From Microplitis mediator (lineage: Eukaryota; Arthropoda; Insecta; Hymenoptera; Braconidae): a stretch of DNA of 64,000 nucleotides. Below the pieces are notes generated by a model that saw nothing but the letters and a program-made list of their open reading frames with translations, was not told the origin of the DNA and did not search any database. This document shows, piece after piece, positions 23,996 to 36,423 of this stretch; position 1 is the first letter of the stretch; each line of letters opens with the position of its first letter. The position numbers were made by a program, and so were the translations under genes. The stretch spans positions 24,929,364 through 24,993,363 of the forward strand of contig NC_079975.1 of NCBI RefSeq assembly GCF_029852145.1. Reading direction: 5' to 3'.

Positions 23996-23999
23996 AAAA

Positions 24000-25634
24000 T
24001 TGATCGAAAATTCAATAATTTTCAAGTACTACTGCAAAAATCGTAAATTTTCGAATACAAATATGATGACAAACATACTTAAGTTTTGCTTATAAAAATT
24101 TTTACAAAAAAATGACAATTTTTTATAAGTTAAAATACAAGTATTAAAATTATTTATATTATAAACTTTTCATTGGCGTACTAACCCTATTTTAATTTTA
24201 CTCTCAAATTGTAAACAAATATTTTCTATTTAAACCCATAATTTAGTAATGTACATTTTATTGTTTAAAATCTTAAAATAAGTTACTGTACAGTCGCCTA
24301 GATCAGCGTAAAATAAAAATTTCCAAGTGAGAGAGCTTCTGTCAATATCTTTAAACGATTGAGTATGCCCATAAAAATAACAATCATCCAAGTACTGAGT
24401 AATCAATAAAATTTGGTCATTATTAACATTTAGTATTTTTTTAACCTTGTAACTATTATAATTTCTGATGGTAACTGTTACTATCTGGATTGTAAATATA
24501 ACTATTTAGAATAATAACAATAGTTAACTCTAGTAAACATACAGGATCATAACAATTATTATAAATATGGTGAATATTACAATCTAGATGATTTATACAA
24601 TCATCTAGATAATATTCACTACTATCGGATTGATGGTAAAAATTTTGCCATAACTAGATAGTAGTTTCTATTATTTAATTTTCTGAGTGTACTGTGAATT
24701 TTATATACGATGATGATAAATTAACTTACTCCTTTTTGTGCTTGTTATCGTGAGTGTTTGATCAATAATTACAGCTACGAAGTATCTCTAGTTATTTTAA
24801 GCTATGTAGTAATACAAAATGAATAAGTATTCTTATTTATTAAATAATTTACCGAAATGCTAATGACTTAGTTTTTAACACGCGTTTGTATTTTGAGAAA
24901 AAACGGGTTAACCTATGATCAAAATTTAATATTTTCGAAATGATGTCATCGAATGATTAAATACAGCCCATTAACTGAATCGATATATTTATTTCACTAA
25001 TTATCTTTCAAATTCTTTTAATGGTAATTCCGTAGAAGTGGAACTTGACTGTTATTTAGTAAGCAATTATCTTAAATATTACCTCCTTATAATTATTTTC
25101 GATCAATATGCTATGGCGGGTTGATGTTAATATTGTTATACTAGATTTTTTTTTAATTAAAAAAAATTTACTCTTGTGTTACTAAATGTCAATATGCACA
25201 GAGTGTCACAGTAAATTGAATCTTAAGTTAACAACTAAAGCTCCTGTAATATTCACAGAGAGCTATAGTAGGTAACTGTTTCATCCTAGATACGTCAGTG
25301 GACTGATCAGTAAAACGATCTGACGTATCCTGCCTCTGTACTGTTTCTCTATATATATGGATATATACCACTACTATCGAAACTGTGCAGTAGTTTTCTC
25401 TTTTAGGCCGTCCTACGTAATGGAATAATTAAATGTATTAATTAATATTTCAATTATTAGCTAAAATTACGAAATTAGCTATTTTCTATCAATTTTCAAA
25501 AAATATTCTCTCGGAACTCAAAATGCTTTTTTTTAACTTACCACTCAGAAAATTGAAAATTTTCAAACAAAAAGGGAAATCACTACGCCACCATACGAAT
25601 ACAGATTTGTTAGCTATAAACATATCTATTTCGT
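24000..25634. other. AT-rich non-coding stretch
   Basis: 24455-24680 has dispersed GATGGTAACTGTTAC and TCTAGATGAT words related to the upstream array. The remainder has no recognised feature. Confidence 0.45.
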
Positions 25635-26026
25635 CCCTGATTAAACAACTGAATTCGATCGAATTAAACAGAATTAAATTTTTAATTCTATTTAATTCAG
25701 ATAAATTCTGTTAATTCGGTACCTAACTAAAAAATGAATTCTGTCTAATTCGGCAGGAAAACCAGAATTTGTCCAAATTAAAACGAATTTAAATAATTCT
25801 ATTCGGTTTAATTCTGATTAATTCGAAAATAATTCTCCAATTTCTGGTTCTGAATCCGAATTAAACTGAATTAAAACGAATTTGAAATTTTTAAATCGGT
25901 TTTATTCTGTTTAATTCAAATTCAAATTCAAATTTTCAATTCAGTTCAATTCTGTTTTGCAGAATTCGACAGAATATAACAGAATTAAAATTTTTAATTC
26001 GGTCGAATTCAGTTGTTTAATCAGGG
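25635..26026. mobile_element. CCTGATTAAAC palindromic element, copy 1
   Basis: Starts CCCTGATTAAACAACTGAAT and ends GTTGTTTAATCAGGG. About 392 bp, built largely of AATTC-rich words, so that the two halves pair imperfectly along their whole length. Almost identical to 56930-57312. The 63-codon frame at 25523 that runs into it is incidental. Confidence 0.9.
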
Positions 26027-26163
26027 ATTCAAATGAATCATTTTTTTGTTTCAAAAAATGAATTTATTGGTCTCAAATGAATGAGTATATTTGTCTTAAA
26101 TAAATATTGATTGGGTCCATTCAAATATGTGATTTGTTACTTAAAAATATTCGCTAGCTCGAT

Positions 26164-26283
26164 GAGCTCGAACATGTATTGACAGTAATGTACTCGAGCT
26201 CAGGAGCTCGAACATGTATTGACAGTAATGTACTCGAGCTCAGGAGCTCGAACATGTATTGACAGTAATGTACTCGAGCTCAA
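26164..26283. repeat. 40-bp direct repeat, three copies
   Basis: Three identical tandem copies starting at 26164, 26204 and 26244, each beginning GAGCTCGAACATGTATTGAC and ending with an inverted CGAGCTC. They lie inside a partial copy of the AACTTCCCGCTA repeat family (GCCTGCAGGGTCAACC near 26318). Confidence 0.9.
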
Positions 26284-26344
26284 CGAGCTCGAAAACAGCA
26301 GAACGTTTTAAGGTTAGCCTGCAGGGTCAACCGTCTGAGTTTTC

Positions 26345-27280
26345 AGTTCGTTTAAATTTTTATCTAAAAAATCAATTTTACTATTGAACGATAGTAGAGA
26401 TATTCGTATTTATAATTGTATATATATTTGTTATTTTTTTTTTTTTATTCCAACAAAAAGTTAATTGCTTCAGAAAATGATGAAATAAATACTTTGTAGA
26501 TAATTGACTCGAGTCCAATGGTCAAGAGAAATAAAATATAAGAGAAATAATATCCAGCACAAAAGAATTTAAAAATATATATGTAACTCGGCTCTATTTT
26601 ATCGCTAGCTATAGTTATAGACACTTGTTAAGCATCTAGAGAAAATAAAGGAGGAAGCACTCAAGTGCAATCGTTACGTGTGATGGAATTTTCCTTCCAC
26701 AGTATGCCATTTTTTATAATTTCTTTATTCTTCAACCGTTTTTTTTTCTTTTTAATTCTTTTTTTATCACTTTTAGTCTCTCTTCTATACTTAAGTAAAA
26801 GCTATTTCAATGAAAGTAGTTTTATAATTTTTTTTTTATACTTTTATCATAAGAAGATTTGCAAAATTTTCAATATGTAAGCGAAGCCGAGAGATTGCAG
26901 AAAGCATTGTAGAGAACGAGAGACGGTCTCTAATGGAATATTGCGGTTGCAGATAGGTATTGGTTGTCTGCTTCGTGCTGTTTCGCAATATGCATGCCAA
27001 TGTTACTTACCAATAGAGAAGGGGAAGGTTATATGAAATTTCTATCATTGACCAGTTGAGCTCAGTACACAGACAGTTACTATCACATCCAAGATCGCTC
27101 TTTATTGTGTTATATATGTATAGATATATTTAGTACTCAACTTTCAGGTGTGTTTTGAATCACGTTCAGAATTTAAATTAGCTATCACAAATCCGATCAT
27201 AACTATCTCCCGCATCAAATTATTTGTCATCAGATTACTATATTAGATTATGCACTTGTTCTCAGTAACTCAGAAGTCAG
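26345..27280. other. Non-coding stretch
   Basis: A 71-codon frame at 26665 is hydrophobic low complexity. No gene or repeat recognised. Confidence 0.45.
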
Positions 27281-27282
27281 TA

Positions 27283-28228
27283 CACGGAGATAATTTTATG
27301 GTAAAAGTTATCATCGAGTTATAGTACAATTTTTGAACTGAATTTTATGATAGAAAATATCATTTAAATCATTAAATAAACAATCTGAATTGTAGTATCT
27401 ACCAACTATATGGTCAAATTTACAATTATTTATGATAATCAGAAATTATCTTTTATTATCTTAAATAATTACTACTATTAATCACATCGTAATTCTTAAT
27501 AACTTGATGGTAATAGTTACTATCAGCCTAAATAATGATTACCATCTAAGCTAATAAAAAATTTTAATGTCAGGATTATAGTCAAACGCTTGTATCTGTG
27601 TAATTTATTTAACTGTGGAAGTGATTAATTTCACACACACATACCCACGTACACAAATGCACACGGGTGCGCACACATACACAAGTGGGTGGACAAACAC
27701 ACACACGCGAGAGCACTCATGCATACACACACTCACACATACGCACACACATTCTTAATTAAGAATTTTTACTACTTTGAATGGTAACATTTACCCTCTT
27801 TGGTTGTAACAAATATAATCTTTAATAGTTAGAATTACCATTTTCTATAGTAATTATCACCAATTTTTAAATATAGTGAAACCTAAACTTACAATTAACC
27901 TTCTCAATCAGACAATTGATAGATAAATTGAGAAAAATATAGATAGCCTAAACTGGGAATCGAACCTAGACCAATTCGGTATCGCGCCGAATGCTCTACC
28001 AGTTGAGCTATCCGGCACTATACTATATTCCGTTCAATTTGATCTATAACTTATTGTGCCACACCGTTCATCGTACGGTAATACACCACTTTTTACATAT
28101 AGTGAAACCTAAACTTCTTATAATTAACCTTCTCAATAAGAAAATTTATAGTGTTACTGTTATCATTAAAAAATTAGCTAAAATTAAAAATTTTGTATTG
28201 TCGATAGTATTATTAAATTTTCTCCGTG
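27283..28228. mobile_element. CACGGAGATAATTT element, TA-flanked
   Basis: Left CACGGAGATAATTTTATGG after TA (27281-27282). Right AAATTTTCTCCGTG before TA (28229-28230). The interior has a CA-rich microsatellite-like block (27635-27755), ATGGTAATAGTTACTATCA words like those of 21583, and a copy of the tRNA-like repeat. Confidence 0.78.
27858..28150 (-). repeat. tRNA-like dispersed repeat, copy 2
   Basis: The minus strand around 27951-28018 carries the same D arm (GCTC-AACTGGTA-GAGC), anticodon loop CGCGATA with stem TTCGG/CCGAA, and TTCGATT T loop as copy 1, with T-stem and acceptor mismatches. The flanks AGTGAAACCTAAACTTACAA and CACACCGTTCATCGTACGG are shared with copy 1. Nested in the element at 27283-28228. 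Confidence 0.75.
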
Positions 28229-28230
28229 TA

Positions 28231-30024
28231 GTGTGAAAATGCAATCGTACCGTGCACTCAATAAATAAATAGTATTTATTCATTTTTTAATTTTTCTTTA
28301 AAAAAAAAAAAAATTTTTTAAATGTTTTTTTTTAACTCTCCCGAATCAAGTATAGCGTACGACCAATAGGGCTTATCTATATAGGAAGTACTGCCAGATG
28401 GTACACGTTTGATGTTTAAAATGTGGAAAATAATCCAATGACGCATCAATATCACGATCCGACGTGTCAGTCAACTGCCTGTGTAATCAGAGCTTTAATA
28501 AACTTTAATCGAACATATACACTGTGACGGAAATCGTTGTGAACGCAATTTTAATCCTTTTTATCAATAGATCTCTTGTATTTGCAAGTAGGCAACTATC
28601 ACTTAGACTAGATTTATCGACTGTAGCTTTAATTTCATTCACTTTTATTATCCGTTCTTATTCTTATTTTCTATTTCTATCATGTTTGTTGAAATGTTAG
28701 GTATTTGTAAAATTCGGTTCATACTCGTTTTCATTTTACCAAATAAACATATATTTTTAATTCAACACACGATAGATACTACGACTTAAATATGATATTT
28801 TGACGTTGCTTGAAATAATATTTCGAAAAGGAAATTCACCTGAATAAAGATTTAAAACAATATTATATTAGAATAAATATTAAATTTAGCATAGAGAATC
28901 CAACGGTGTTAGTTTTATTATTGATTTTAGTTCATTTTTTTTTCATGAATGAAAGCCGATACTTTTCGCACTTAATTCTGCGCAACATTGTGTGATTCTC
29001 GCGGGAGCGAACTGATTTCAACGATTATTTTGACTTGTTGTTCTCACGATATAATCCGTGGCGCCAGTAGCCCCAAAAAAAATGACATAATGTATAGATA
29101 AAAAAAATCATTGTCAAGCTCGAGCAACGTCTATAGACGTCTTTCTATAGAAAGATTTTCACTTGACTCAATTGTCATTTAAATTTGCGTCATTGAGTAA
29201 TCAGCTAACTGTCGCATTTGTATCATGATCCTGAAGTTAGCTGACAATTGAAAATTTTTAGGTTTTTTTTTTTAACAATTAAATTTGAAAAAAAAAAAAA
29301 AAAAAAATATGCACATGTAGAAAATTTCAAAGACTACAAGTGGAATTTTTTTAAATATTTTTTTTTTTATAATTTACCGTCTAAAAAAAAGTCCAAAAAT
29401 TATTAGACGTCGGCTAACTTCAGTATCATATTTATATCACGAATTTTTTTCAGAAAAAAAAAATAACCGATATTATTATTCTAAGGACGTAGGATCAAAA
29501 ATAAAATATGATTTAGTACATATATAATAAAAAATTAGCTTAATATTAGCTCTCAAAAAATAAGCTTAACATTAGTCCATATAATGAAGCCTTGCATAAT
29601 ATATTTCTTATACTACTACGAATAATGGCTATGAATTATAATGAGATAAAATTAATTAAAATGAAATTCAACTCATTAAATAATTAAATCGATAGCGTAT
29701 ATGTTACTCCTCTTTTAATTTTATCAGTATGATTTTCTGCTTGGATTTTTATTGGATTTTTATTTTTCATTAACTGTCAATAGAACTAGTGATCTGTCTG
29801 AGCGTATAAATTTTTAATGAGGTTTTTGACCCCATCTAGCTATAATTCACTTTGATTCCATTAAACCCATAAACAAATCAATTATTCATGTCGGTGAATT
29901 ATACATTTAAAATTAAATAAAGTTAATTCTAAAGCTTATTAGGAACATAACCAAAAATATTTCGAGGTCTTATCTACAGTATTATAAATTTAGTAACTCT
30001 TTCGAATGATTTTGTCTCTTTGTA
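28231..30024. other. AT-rich non-coding stretch
   Basis: Homopolymer A and T runs near 28300 and 29290. The words CAGCTAACTGTCGCATTTG and GAAGTTAGCTGAC near 29200-29245 form a short inverted pair, repeated in part at 29412. No gene. Confidence 0.45.
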
Positions 30025-31160
30025 GGGACGGAGGGGGCAAAGTGGGCCCCTCAAAATTTTCTGTACGCCATTAAATTCGGACAGATAATAAGCTTATCGA
30101 AATTTCTTATGTAATGAGGGCTAAAATGGACCACCAAAACTGTTCATTAATTATAATTTATTAAGATAGTTAAAGATAATAAAATTACGTTTTAAAGTTA
30201 TATCGCAGCAGAATAGTAAAATGACTTTTATGTTATTAAAATACAATTGTTTTAGTTATTTGCAAATATCACACGTGTAAAAATTAAAAAAAAATCTTGG
30301 AAAATCCAAAAATACACACCTCAATCGCTCATTTTATTTTTAATCATTACTTTTATTGTATAATATTAATGTATTTTTTTTTTATTATGAACTTTTATTA
30401 AACTTGCAAATTATCAATTTAATTTTTTTATTTCTTATTTTCATTTTAATATTTTTTTCAAATATCCCGCCTTTTGTCTTAGATGTCACTTTTTTCAAGC
30501 TAGTGCTGCCACCAGTAGTTGATAGAGAGAAACAATGAAAAAAATAATAACATTAGTAAAAATAGCAGCTAAATTTTTCACGAATAATTAGTTTTACGTC
30601 GTTAATTAATTACAATTAAACTAAAAGGATTCAGATAGTAATTTTCATAAGGGTTCTTGTGATAAAAAATACAAAGACAATAAGAAAAAAGTTAGGCCAA
30701 TTAATGGTGTCTATTGAGACTTATTGTGTTTACGAAGTTTCATACGTAACAATTGACAGCACTGGTTTCTTGAGTTAAAATAATTTATTTTAAACGAATA
30801 AAATAATGAATCGAGTTAATATGGGGTTCAAATTGTTCCTTAATAAATTCTCTATATGCTGGTATACAATTTTACCTATCTTGGTGTAATAAAAATAGTG
30901 TAGAAAGATTTTTATGTGAGTGAAATAGTCGAATAAAAAAGACCGTCTATAAAGCACCCTCAGCGCTTTCGCGCTTGAGGTGTGCAATATCAAATCCGAC
31001 ATTTTTTGGAGGGCCCACTTTGCCCCTAATTTTCGATTTTTCAATTTTAATGGGCGCAGCATAATGGAATATCAAGGGTCTAAAAAGGAGTAAACGCGTA
31101 AAAAAAATTAATGATAATATAATTATTTTTCTTAATGGGCCCACTTTGTCCCCCTCTCCC
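30025..31160. mobile_element. GGGACGGAGGGGGCA foldback element, long copy
   Basis: Left GGGACGGAGGGGGCAAAGTG after TA. Right CACTTTGTCCCCCTCTCCC before TTA. A terminus-like GGAGGGCCCACTTTGCCCC recurs internally near 31007. Large parts match, in reverse orientation, the 360-bp element at 56531-56890, making that one an internally deleted relative. Frames at 30356, 30790 and 30947 are incidental. Confidence 0.85.
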
Positions 31161-32087
31161 TTATTTAAATAAATTTTATAGAATGAACATCAAAAGCAAT
31201 AAAATCTCGGGCAATTTGAAAATCTCAGCTCGTGAAGATACAGCTACAGTTAACATTGTACTACTTTACTACTAGTACTACTGCTCCTACTACTACTACT
31301 AACACCACTAAAACTATGAATATAGAATGTTACTTCCATTGGTTGCCATTTCTGTCTATTCTGAACATTTCAGTATTCTATTTAACAACATACTTATACA
31401 CACAGACTACCCTGATGTTACCAAAGTTTTGACTGGGTAAATGTTCATTGCCATTGAAGTTTCTCTCTTAATTACTCCTGGACAGACGTTACCTCGGACT
31501 TCCACAACGGAAGTTCATAGGTTCAACAAAGCAGCCTTAATCTCTTTGTAATTTTATTAATTCGTGAAATTTAATTTACATTCATGTATTGTTTGTTTTA
31601 TTTTTTTTCGTTCTATTTAACATTGATAAATTTAAACACATGTATATAGTTACTTCAATATTAATAAAGAAAATTATAATGGAACTGTTTTAGAGTAATA
31701 AAAGCAGTTCCCGCATATTCTTTATGCAAAACGACTTTTGGTTAAATTTCCAGTTTTTTATGCATTATTGTTAGTGTAATGTTAACAGTAGTACAAAATG
31801 AGCTATTTTGTTAATTAAAGGGCATAGGGGAATAGTTATAGTGAAATTGCCTCGGGTATATATTTTATTCTTACTTCGCGGACATGTAAGTACTGATGAA
31901 GACAATTACTGTAAATTAATCAGACACTAATAACTCAACACTTTATCCAGTGAATCACAAAATACTGAAAATTAGAAAATAATTACTTTCTTCAGAATGG
32001 CTAAATCGATTTTGATAAAAATTTAGTGTGTCATAGGGGTATACAATGACTTTATTGAGATAAAGTAGCAGCCATGTCAGATTTCAT
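31161..32087. other. AT-rich non-coding stretch
   Basis: A short trinucleotide-like TAC/ACT block is at 31260-31310. No gene recognised. Confidence 0.45.
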
Positions 32088-32089
32088 TA

Positions 32090-33004
32090 CACGGAAAAAA
32101 ATTTCTTGTGACCAGCGCGATACAGTATTGGCAGGGAGCGCGACGAAAACGACATCTGATGGTTACAAAAAATCATGCTCGAGAATTATAAAAAATATAT
32201 AAAATCAGTGTAAAAAATAAAAATTCGTCATAAAATCAAAATATAAACATTTATAATGATATAAATAAAAAAGTTCAATTGTATTTTTGATAGAGAAAAT
32301 TAAATTAAATATATTTCGATAACGAAATTATGTATAAAAAATTTTAATAAATAATAAATACTATTATTTTAGAATAGAATAAGGTTAACCGATAAAATCA
32401 AAACAAATAATACATGACAACTACAATGATAAAAGTTTAAAAAATAGTAGAATAGTAAAGTGAGTTTTTTTAACAAAATTCAAGTAAATAATTTTATTTT
32501 AATTCATGATAATTTGCATGTGAATCGTAACTAAGAAAGTACTCTAACTTATAATGTTTTTTTAACCTTCCGTTACGCGCGCTTTCTCTAGTGTCTCACT
32601 CGTATTTACGCCATAACTCTATTAGGTTGAGTAGTGTTGTGCGGGGAATCGCCGTATAGCGCGAGTAACGAAGGCTTAAAAAATAATTTTTAGGCAATGA
32701 TGAAAATCATTATCCAAACCGGATTTGAATCAATAAATTATAAAATATTGTTTTAAACTCAAACGATGAGCAAAGGCAAACATTAACGACACAATAACTA
32801 TTATGAACTATTTTTAAACTTAATTTTCACGTGTTTTGCTATTTGGAGGTTAGTGCGCGTATTGTTACGTATCGTGCTGACAGCAATACGGATTGTGAAT
32901 GGGACTAGAATGGATCGCGAAGGTAGCTCTACAGATCGCTCCCTTCACGATACGCAAATCACTATCCAGTACATCGTGCCAATCATAATATTTTTTTCTC
33001 TGTG
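32090..33004. mobile_element. CACGGAAAAAAATTTC element, TA-flanked
   Basis: Left CACGGAAAAAAATTTCTTG after TA (32088-32089). Right ATATTTTTTTCTCTGTG before TA (33005-33006). GCGCGATACAG near 32118 and TACATCGTGCC near 32971 suggest further weak pairing. A short TTAACCTTCCGTTACGCG unit (32562-32679) is nested inside. Confidence 0.7.
32562..32679. mobile_element. Short TTAA-bounded inverted unit
   Basis: Left TTAACCTTCCGTTACGCGCG; right GCGCGAGTAACGAAGGCTTAA, about 118 bp. Resembles the inner unit at 1597-2001 in its ends but is much shorter. Confidence 0.6.
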
Positions 33005-33006
33005 TA

Positions 33007-34234
33007 TGCTATAGAAAAACAAATTTCTTTGTCAATTTTTTTCAATCATTAATGCCTTTAATCGAAGAAATAAGGTTTGATGCTAAAAAAACGTTTTGAA
33101 ATTGAAGAAATGATTGAAAACCGAAGAATCGCGATTTTTCGCGGGAACGATAAATTCAAAGCCTCGGGGCACTAAGAAAAAAAATCTATTTTACGCGCAG
33201 TCGCATGCTATTTTAATTTCTGCGTTTCATTGAAATCGGTCAAGCCGTTTTTGACTTATTAGAAGACAGATAGACAAAAATTGTAAAAATGGTAGAATTG
33301 GAATCAGGGGGTCATAAAATGAATATTTAACACAAAATTTTGTAAATTAATCAAATGTACAGTCTATAGATTTATATAGTATAGATATATATGAACGAAA
33401 CTAGATATTTATTAGCTTAATTAGCTTAGTATAATGACCCTACGGTATTGATAATGTACCAAAATATATCGCGATCATCACTTAACGTTTTCTTGCAACA
33501 CCAAAACGGATCCTGTCATTTTCGATCCACGTCAAGCACTACCGCCCATAAAAATGTAACGTGATCATACAATTTACGTTCATTGAATAATTTGTTATTG
33601 GTAATGTAATGGGCGATTGGCCAAATACATTGTATTGATCCATAATCGTTAATATGAATTCTTAAGAGGAAACCTACATGAAATTTTTAGAAAGTAAAAT
33701 TAGCATATCCCCTGAAAATTTTAAGTCCAGTTGTATTTTTAAAAAAAATTATTAATTTAACTGCTTATTTATTTACGCTGAATAATATCATTCGTACATT
33801 GTACATTGAAGCGTAAATCATTTATGCAATCGGTGTAAATAATGATTATTGTATAATAAGTATTCATGCCCTGTATACTTATTTACGTTACAAAATATTT
33901 ATGATTGGCTTCGTAAATGGAAGCAGATTAATCATTGAAAACCGATCCATTAAAATTCCTCTATAAAAATTTTTATTGCCAAAACGGCTCAATTTTTACA
34001 GTTGTAACCCCGATAAATTTTGACCAGTATCCCATAAAATACATTGTATAAAAAATTCAACAATTTCTATCTAAAGCCATCTTTTACAAGAATTTCACGG
34101 ACTTCTTCAATTATTTAGGGATTATTATTCGATTATCTCGAAAGATGAAACGGCAGGCACGTATAAAAGTTTTTAATGGTACACGTTGGAAAAACAATAA
34201 TTATTGTCACACAGAAAAAAATCTGAAAAACGGT
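33007..34234. other. AT-rich non-coding stretch
   Basis: The words TTATTTACGCTGAATAA and its near-complements at 33770-33900 give weak inverted structure. No gene. Confidence 0.4.
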
Positions 34235-34330
34235 TGACCCGTTGGATCAACCTCAAAACTTCCCGCTGCTTTTAAGCTCAGAAAACTTGAAAAAATTATT
34301 ATTGTTAAACTTTTGACCGCTTCAAAAAAT
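34235..34330. mobile_element. Fragment of the AACTTCCCGCTA dispersed repeat
   Basis: GGTTGACCCGTTGGATCAACC followed by AACTTCCCGCTGCTTTT and AAGCTCAG, the start of the family at 3060. The rest is missing. Confidence 0.55.
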
Positions 34331-34461
34331 GGTTAGACCCAAAAAATATACATTTCGCTGAAAAAAAGTAACTTTTGTCCTTCTGAAACTCGTCTGATAT
34401 TGTGGTGCACTCTCGACAGACCTCGGACGTAATATATGGTCTCGCTGCGCTTGCCCATATA

Positions 34462-35002
34462 TACGGTAAGAAATATTTTGCAGATATCACTATTCCAGTA
34501 TGGGCTCGAACGCCAAACTGTATGGTATCGAAGATTTTTATAGGTCATAAAATTGTATAATAGATGATTCGACCGTTGCGAAAATAGTAACGTTGGCAAT
34601 AATTGTCGCGGACGCCGCAATGTCAGTATGGCCGTCGAGCCCATACTGCATTGCCGTATCCACGTTGCTTCTGGCCGATAAACCTAGTCTAACGACATCT
34701 ATATAGTTTTGGTGTCAATACGATAGTATACATTGATTGACACACCAGAAATTATGGCGGGAAAAACTAGTAGCATTGTGCCCTCGGCATTGTTGTATGG
34801 GTCTCAAGGCCATGCTGTTTCGCCGCGCCTGCTATGCATACGTGTGAGCAATACAATAGCTCCAGTACTATACAGTATAGTAAATAACGCCATACTTCTG
34901 GGACTCGTTACAATACTGTCTTGGAATATTTCACATACTATTTTAGAATCTGTCTTGAGACCATACTAGCATAGTGTTAAACGCCATACAGTTCTTACCG
35001 TG
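34462..35002. mobile_element. CACGGTAAG element, complete 541-bp copy
   Basis: Left TACGGTAAGAAATATTTTG (first base mutated C to T) after TA (34460-34461). Right AGTTCTTACCGTG before TA (35003-35004). The body is the reverse complement of the modules at 10271 and 4471, including GGGCTCGAACGCC, CCAAAACTATATAGATG on the other strand, and GGCGGGAAAAACTAGTAGC. The least rearranged member of this subfamily in the window. Confidence 0.9.
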
Positions 35003-35004
35003 TA

Positions 35005-36423
35005 ACGACGTCCTTGATCTGTTGAAAATGCACTACAATATGAGACACGTGACGTCACTCTTAGCTTGTCGAAACTCCTACACTTACACATGAGTATTGA
35101 AAATAACTATTTCTCGTGGATTATTCAGATTTTTTAATGTATGTTCGGATTTGGGCACATATGACCTAGCTCCTGCACGAAAATATATTAATGTAAAAAG
35201 TCTATGTAACTTATATGTGATATCGCCCTTTTCTGGGTAAATCTCGTAACTGCAGAATTATTATTTTTTCAGAAATCGGTCAAAACATCTATTCTGTTGC
35301 ACGTGCGTTAATGGAGGTATTAACATTCAAAAGTCTTCGAACATTCTGTTATAATTATTAAAATTTGAAGCTTTTTTTACGCAATAGCAGTACTAAAGAA
35401 TGTTTTTCATTCATAATTTTAATTAGGATGAAAATGTAGTTACGAGGCTTACCCAGAAAGGAGACGATATAACGTTTTTTTGCGCGAACAAATACTTTAA
35501 TATATATACACTAATGCAAAAAATTAAAGGAGCAGAAAAATTTTATAAATTTTTTAGTGATTTTTGGAAGGCTGTAACTTGGTGAAAAAAAATCGTATCG
35601 AAAATTTAAAAAAAGCATTTTATAGCTTGAAATCTCTAGTTTAGGTAAATTTTTTTCAAAATTTTTTAAAAGCTCCGATTATTGCGCAAACATAAGAAAT
35701 ACCGCGAGCCAAAAAATTTCTAAATTTTTTTTTTTTTTCCGAAGAGCTCACGGACCGCGGAAAAATTCTTTCAACTAAACGAATGCATACATCGTTACAT
35801 AACATGTATGTTATACCAACATAGATGTCGCCATTAGGTTCAAATTTAGTTTCTGGTAGAAACTTACCGCAAAATACATTAAGTCACCGTCAATCACGAT
35901 TCACTATAAATTTTCGGTGTTTTCACTATTAGATAGGATAAGACACTGTAGCTTACTTAGTGGTTTTCCCCAATTTGCCGTACTACCGTAATTCGTCATA
36001 ATTTACTGTAAGGTGGATCATCAGGGTATCACTTGAATAAATTTTTTTGATGCTAAAGTGTGAAGCAGAGTATTGCTGTAGGCTTAAACGGGTGACCCAA
36101 GTCTGAAGTTATGACACATTCTGTACGAGAATATCGCCTAGGGCTCGTGTGGTTGAACATACTCGTCCTCTTAGAAAATGTTCCACAACCTTAGACAAGT
36201 GTCGTCAATTCAAGTCGACAAGATACCTCGTTCGAAACATATGTATCGAACAATATTTATCTCAACGACAGCATCTGAATTCCAATCTAAGAATATTGTT
36301 TACATTATTTTTGAAAAAAAAAAAAAAAAAAACAAGAATCGATATCCAAGATTATTTTGAATTAAACTTTATTTCTCAGATGAAGTATTTTTTTTGCAAA
36401 GCTAAGTTCTGAGCATCTTAAAC
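35005..36423. other. AT-rich non-coding stretch
   Basis: TATACACTAATGCAAAAAATT at about 35505 begins a segment that looks repeat-derived, but no second copy is in the window. Frames at 36149 and 36178 run through a poly(A) tract and are not genes. Confidence 0.4.

Larger units (their letters stand above)
21507..24689. mobile_element. Possible larger element enclosing the GATGGTAAC repeats
   Basis: CACTGAAAAAAAAAG after TA (21505-21506) and TTTTCTGAGTG before TA (24690-24691) could be degenerate ends of one 3.2-kb element. It would contain the 21583 foldback, single-copy sequence and the 21-bp array. The inverted match is short and A/T-rich, so this is tentative. Confidence 0.3.

Noticed and set aside
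23309..24095. Open frames of 260 and 238 codons on opposite strands
   Set aside because: Both run through the 21-bp tandem array. The unit length is a multiple of three and has no stop in these frames, so the heptad-like peptides are artefacts.
30356..31062. Small frames inside the long GGGG element as transposase remnants
   Set aside because: No DDE-like motifs, helix-turn-helix or similarity to a transposase. They are short and A/T-driven.
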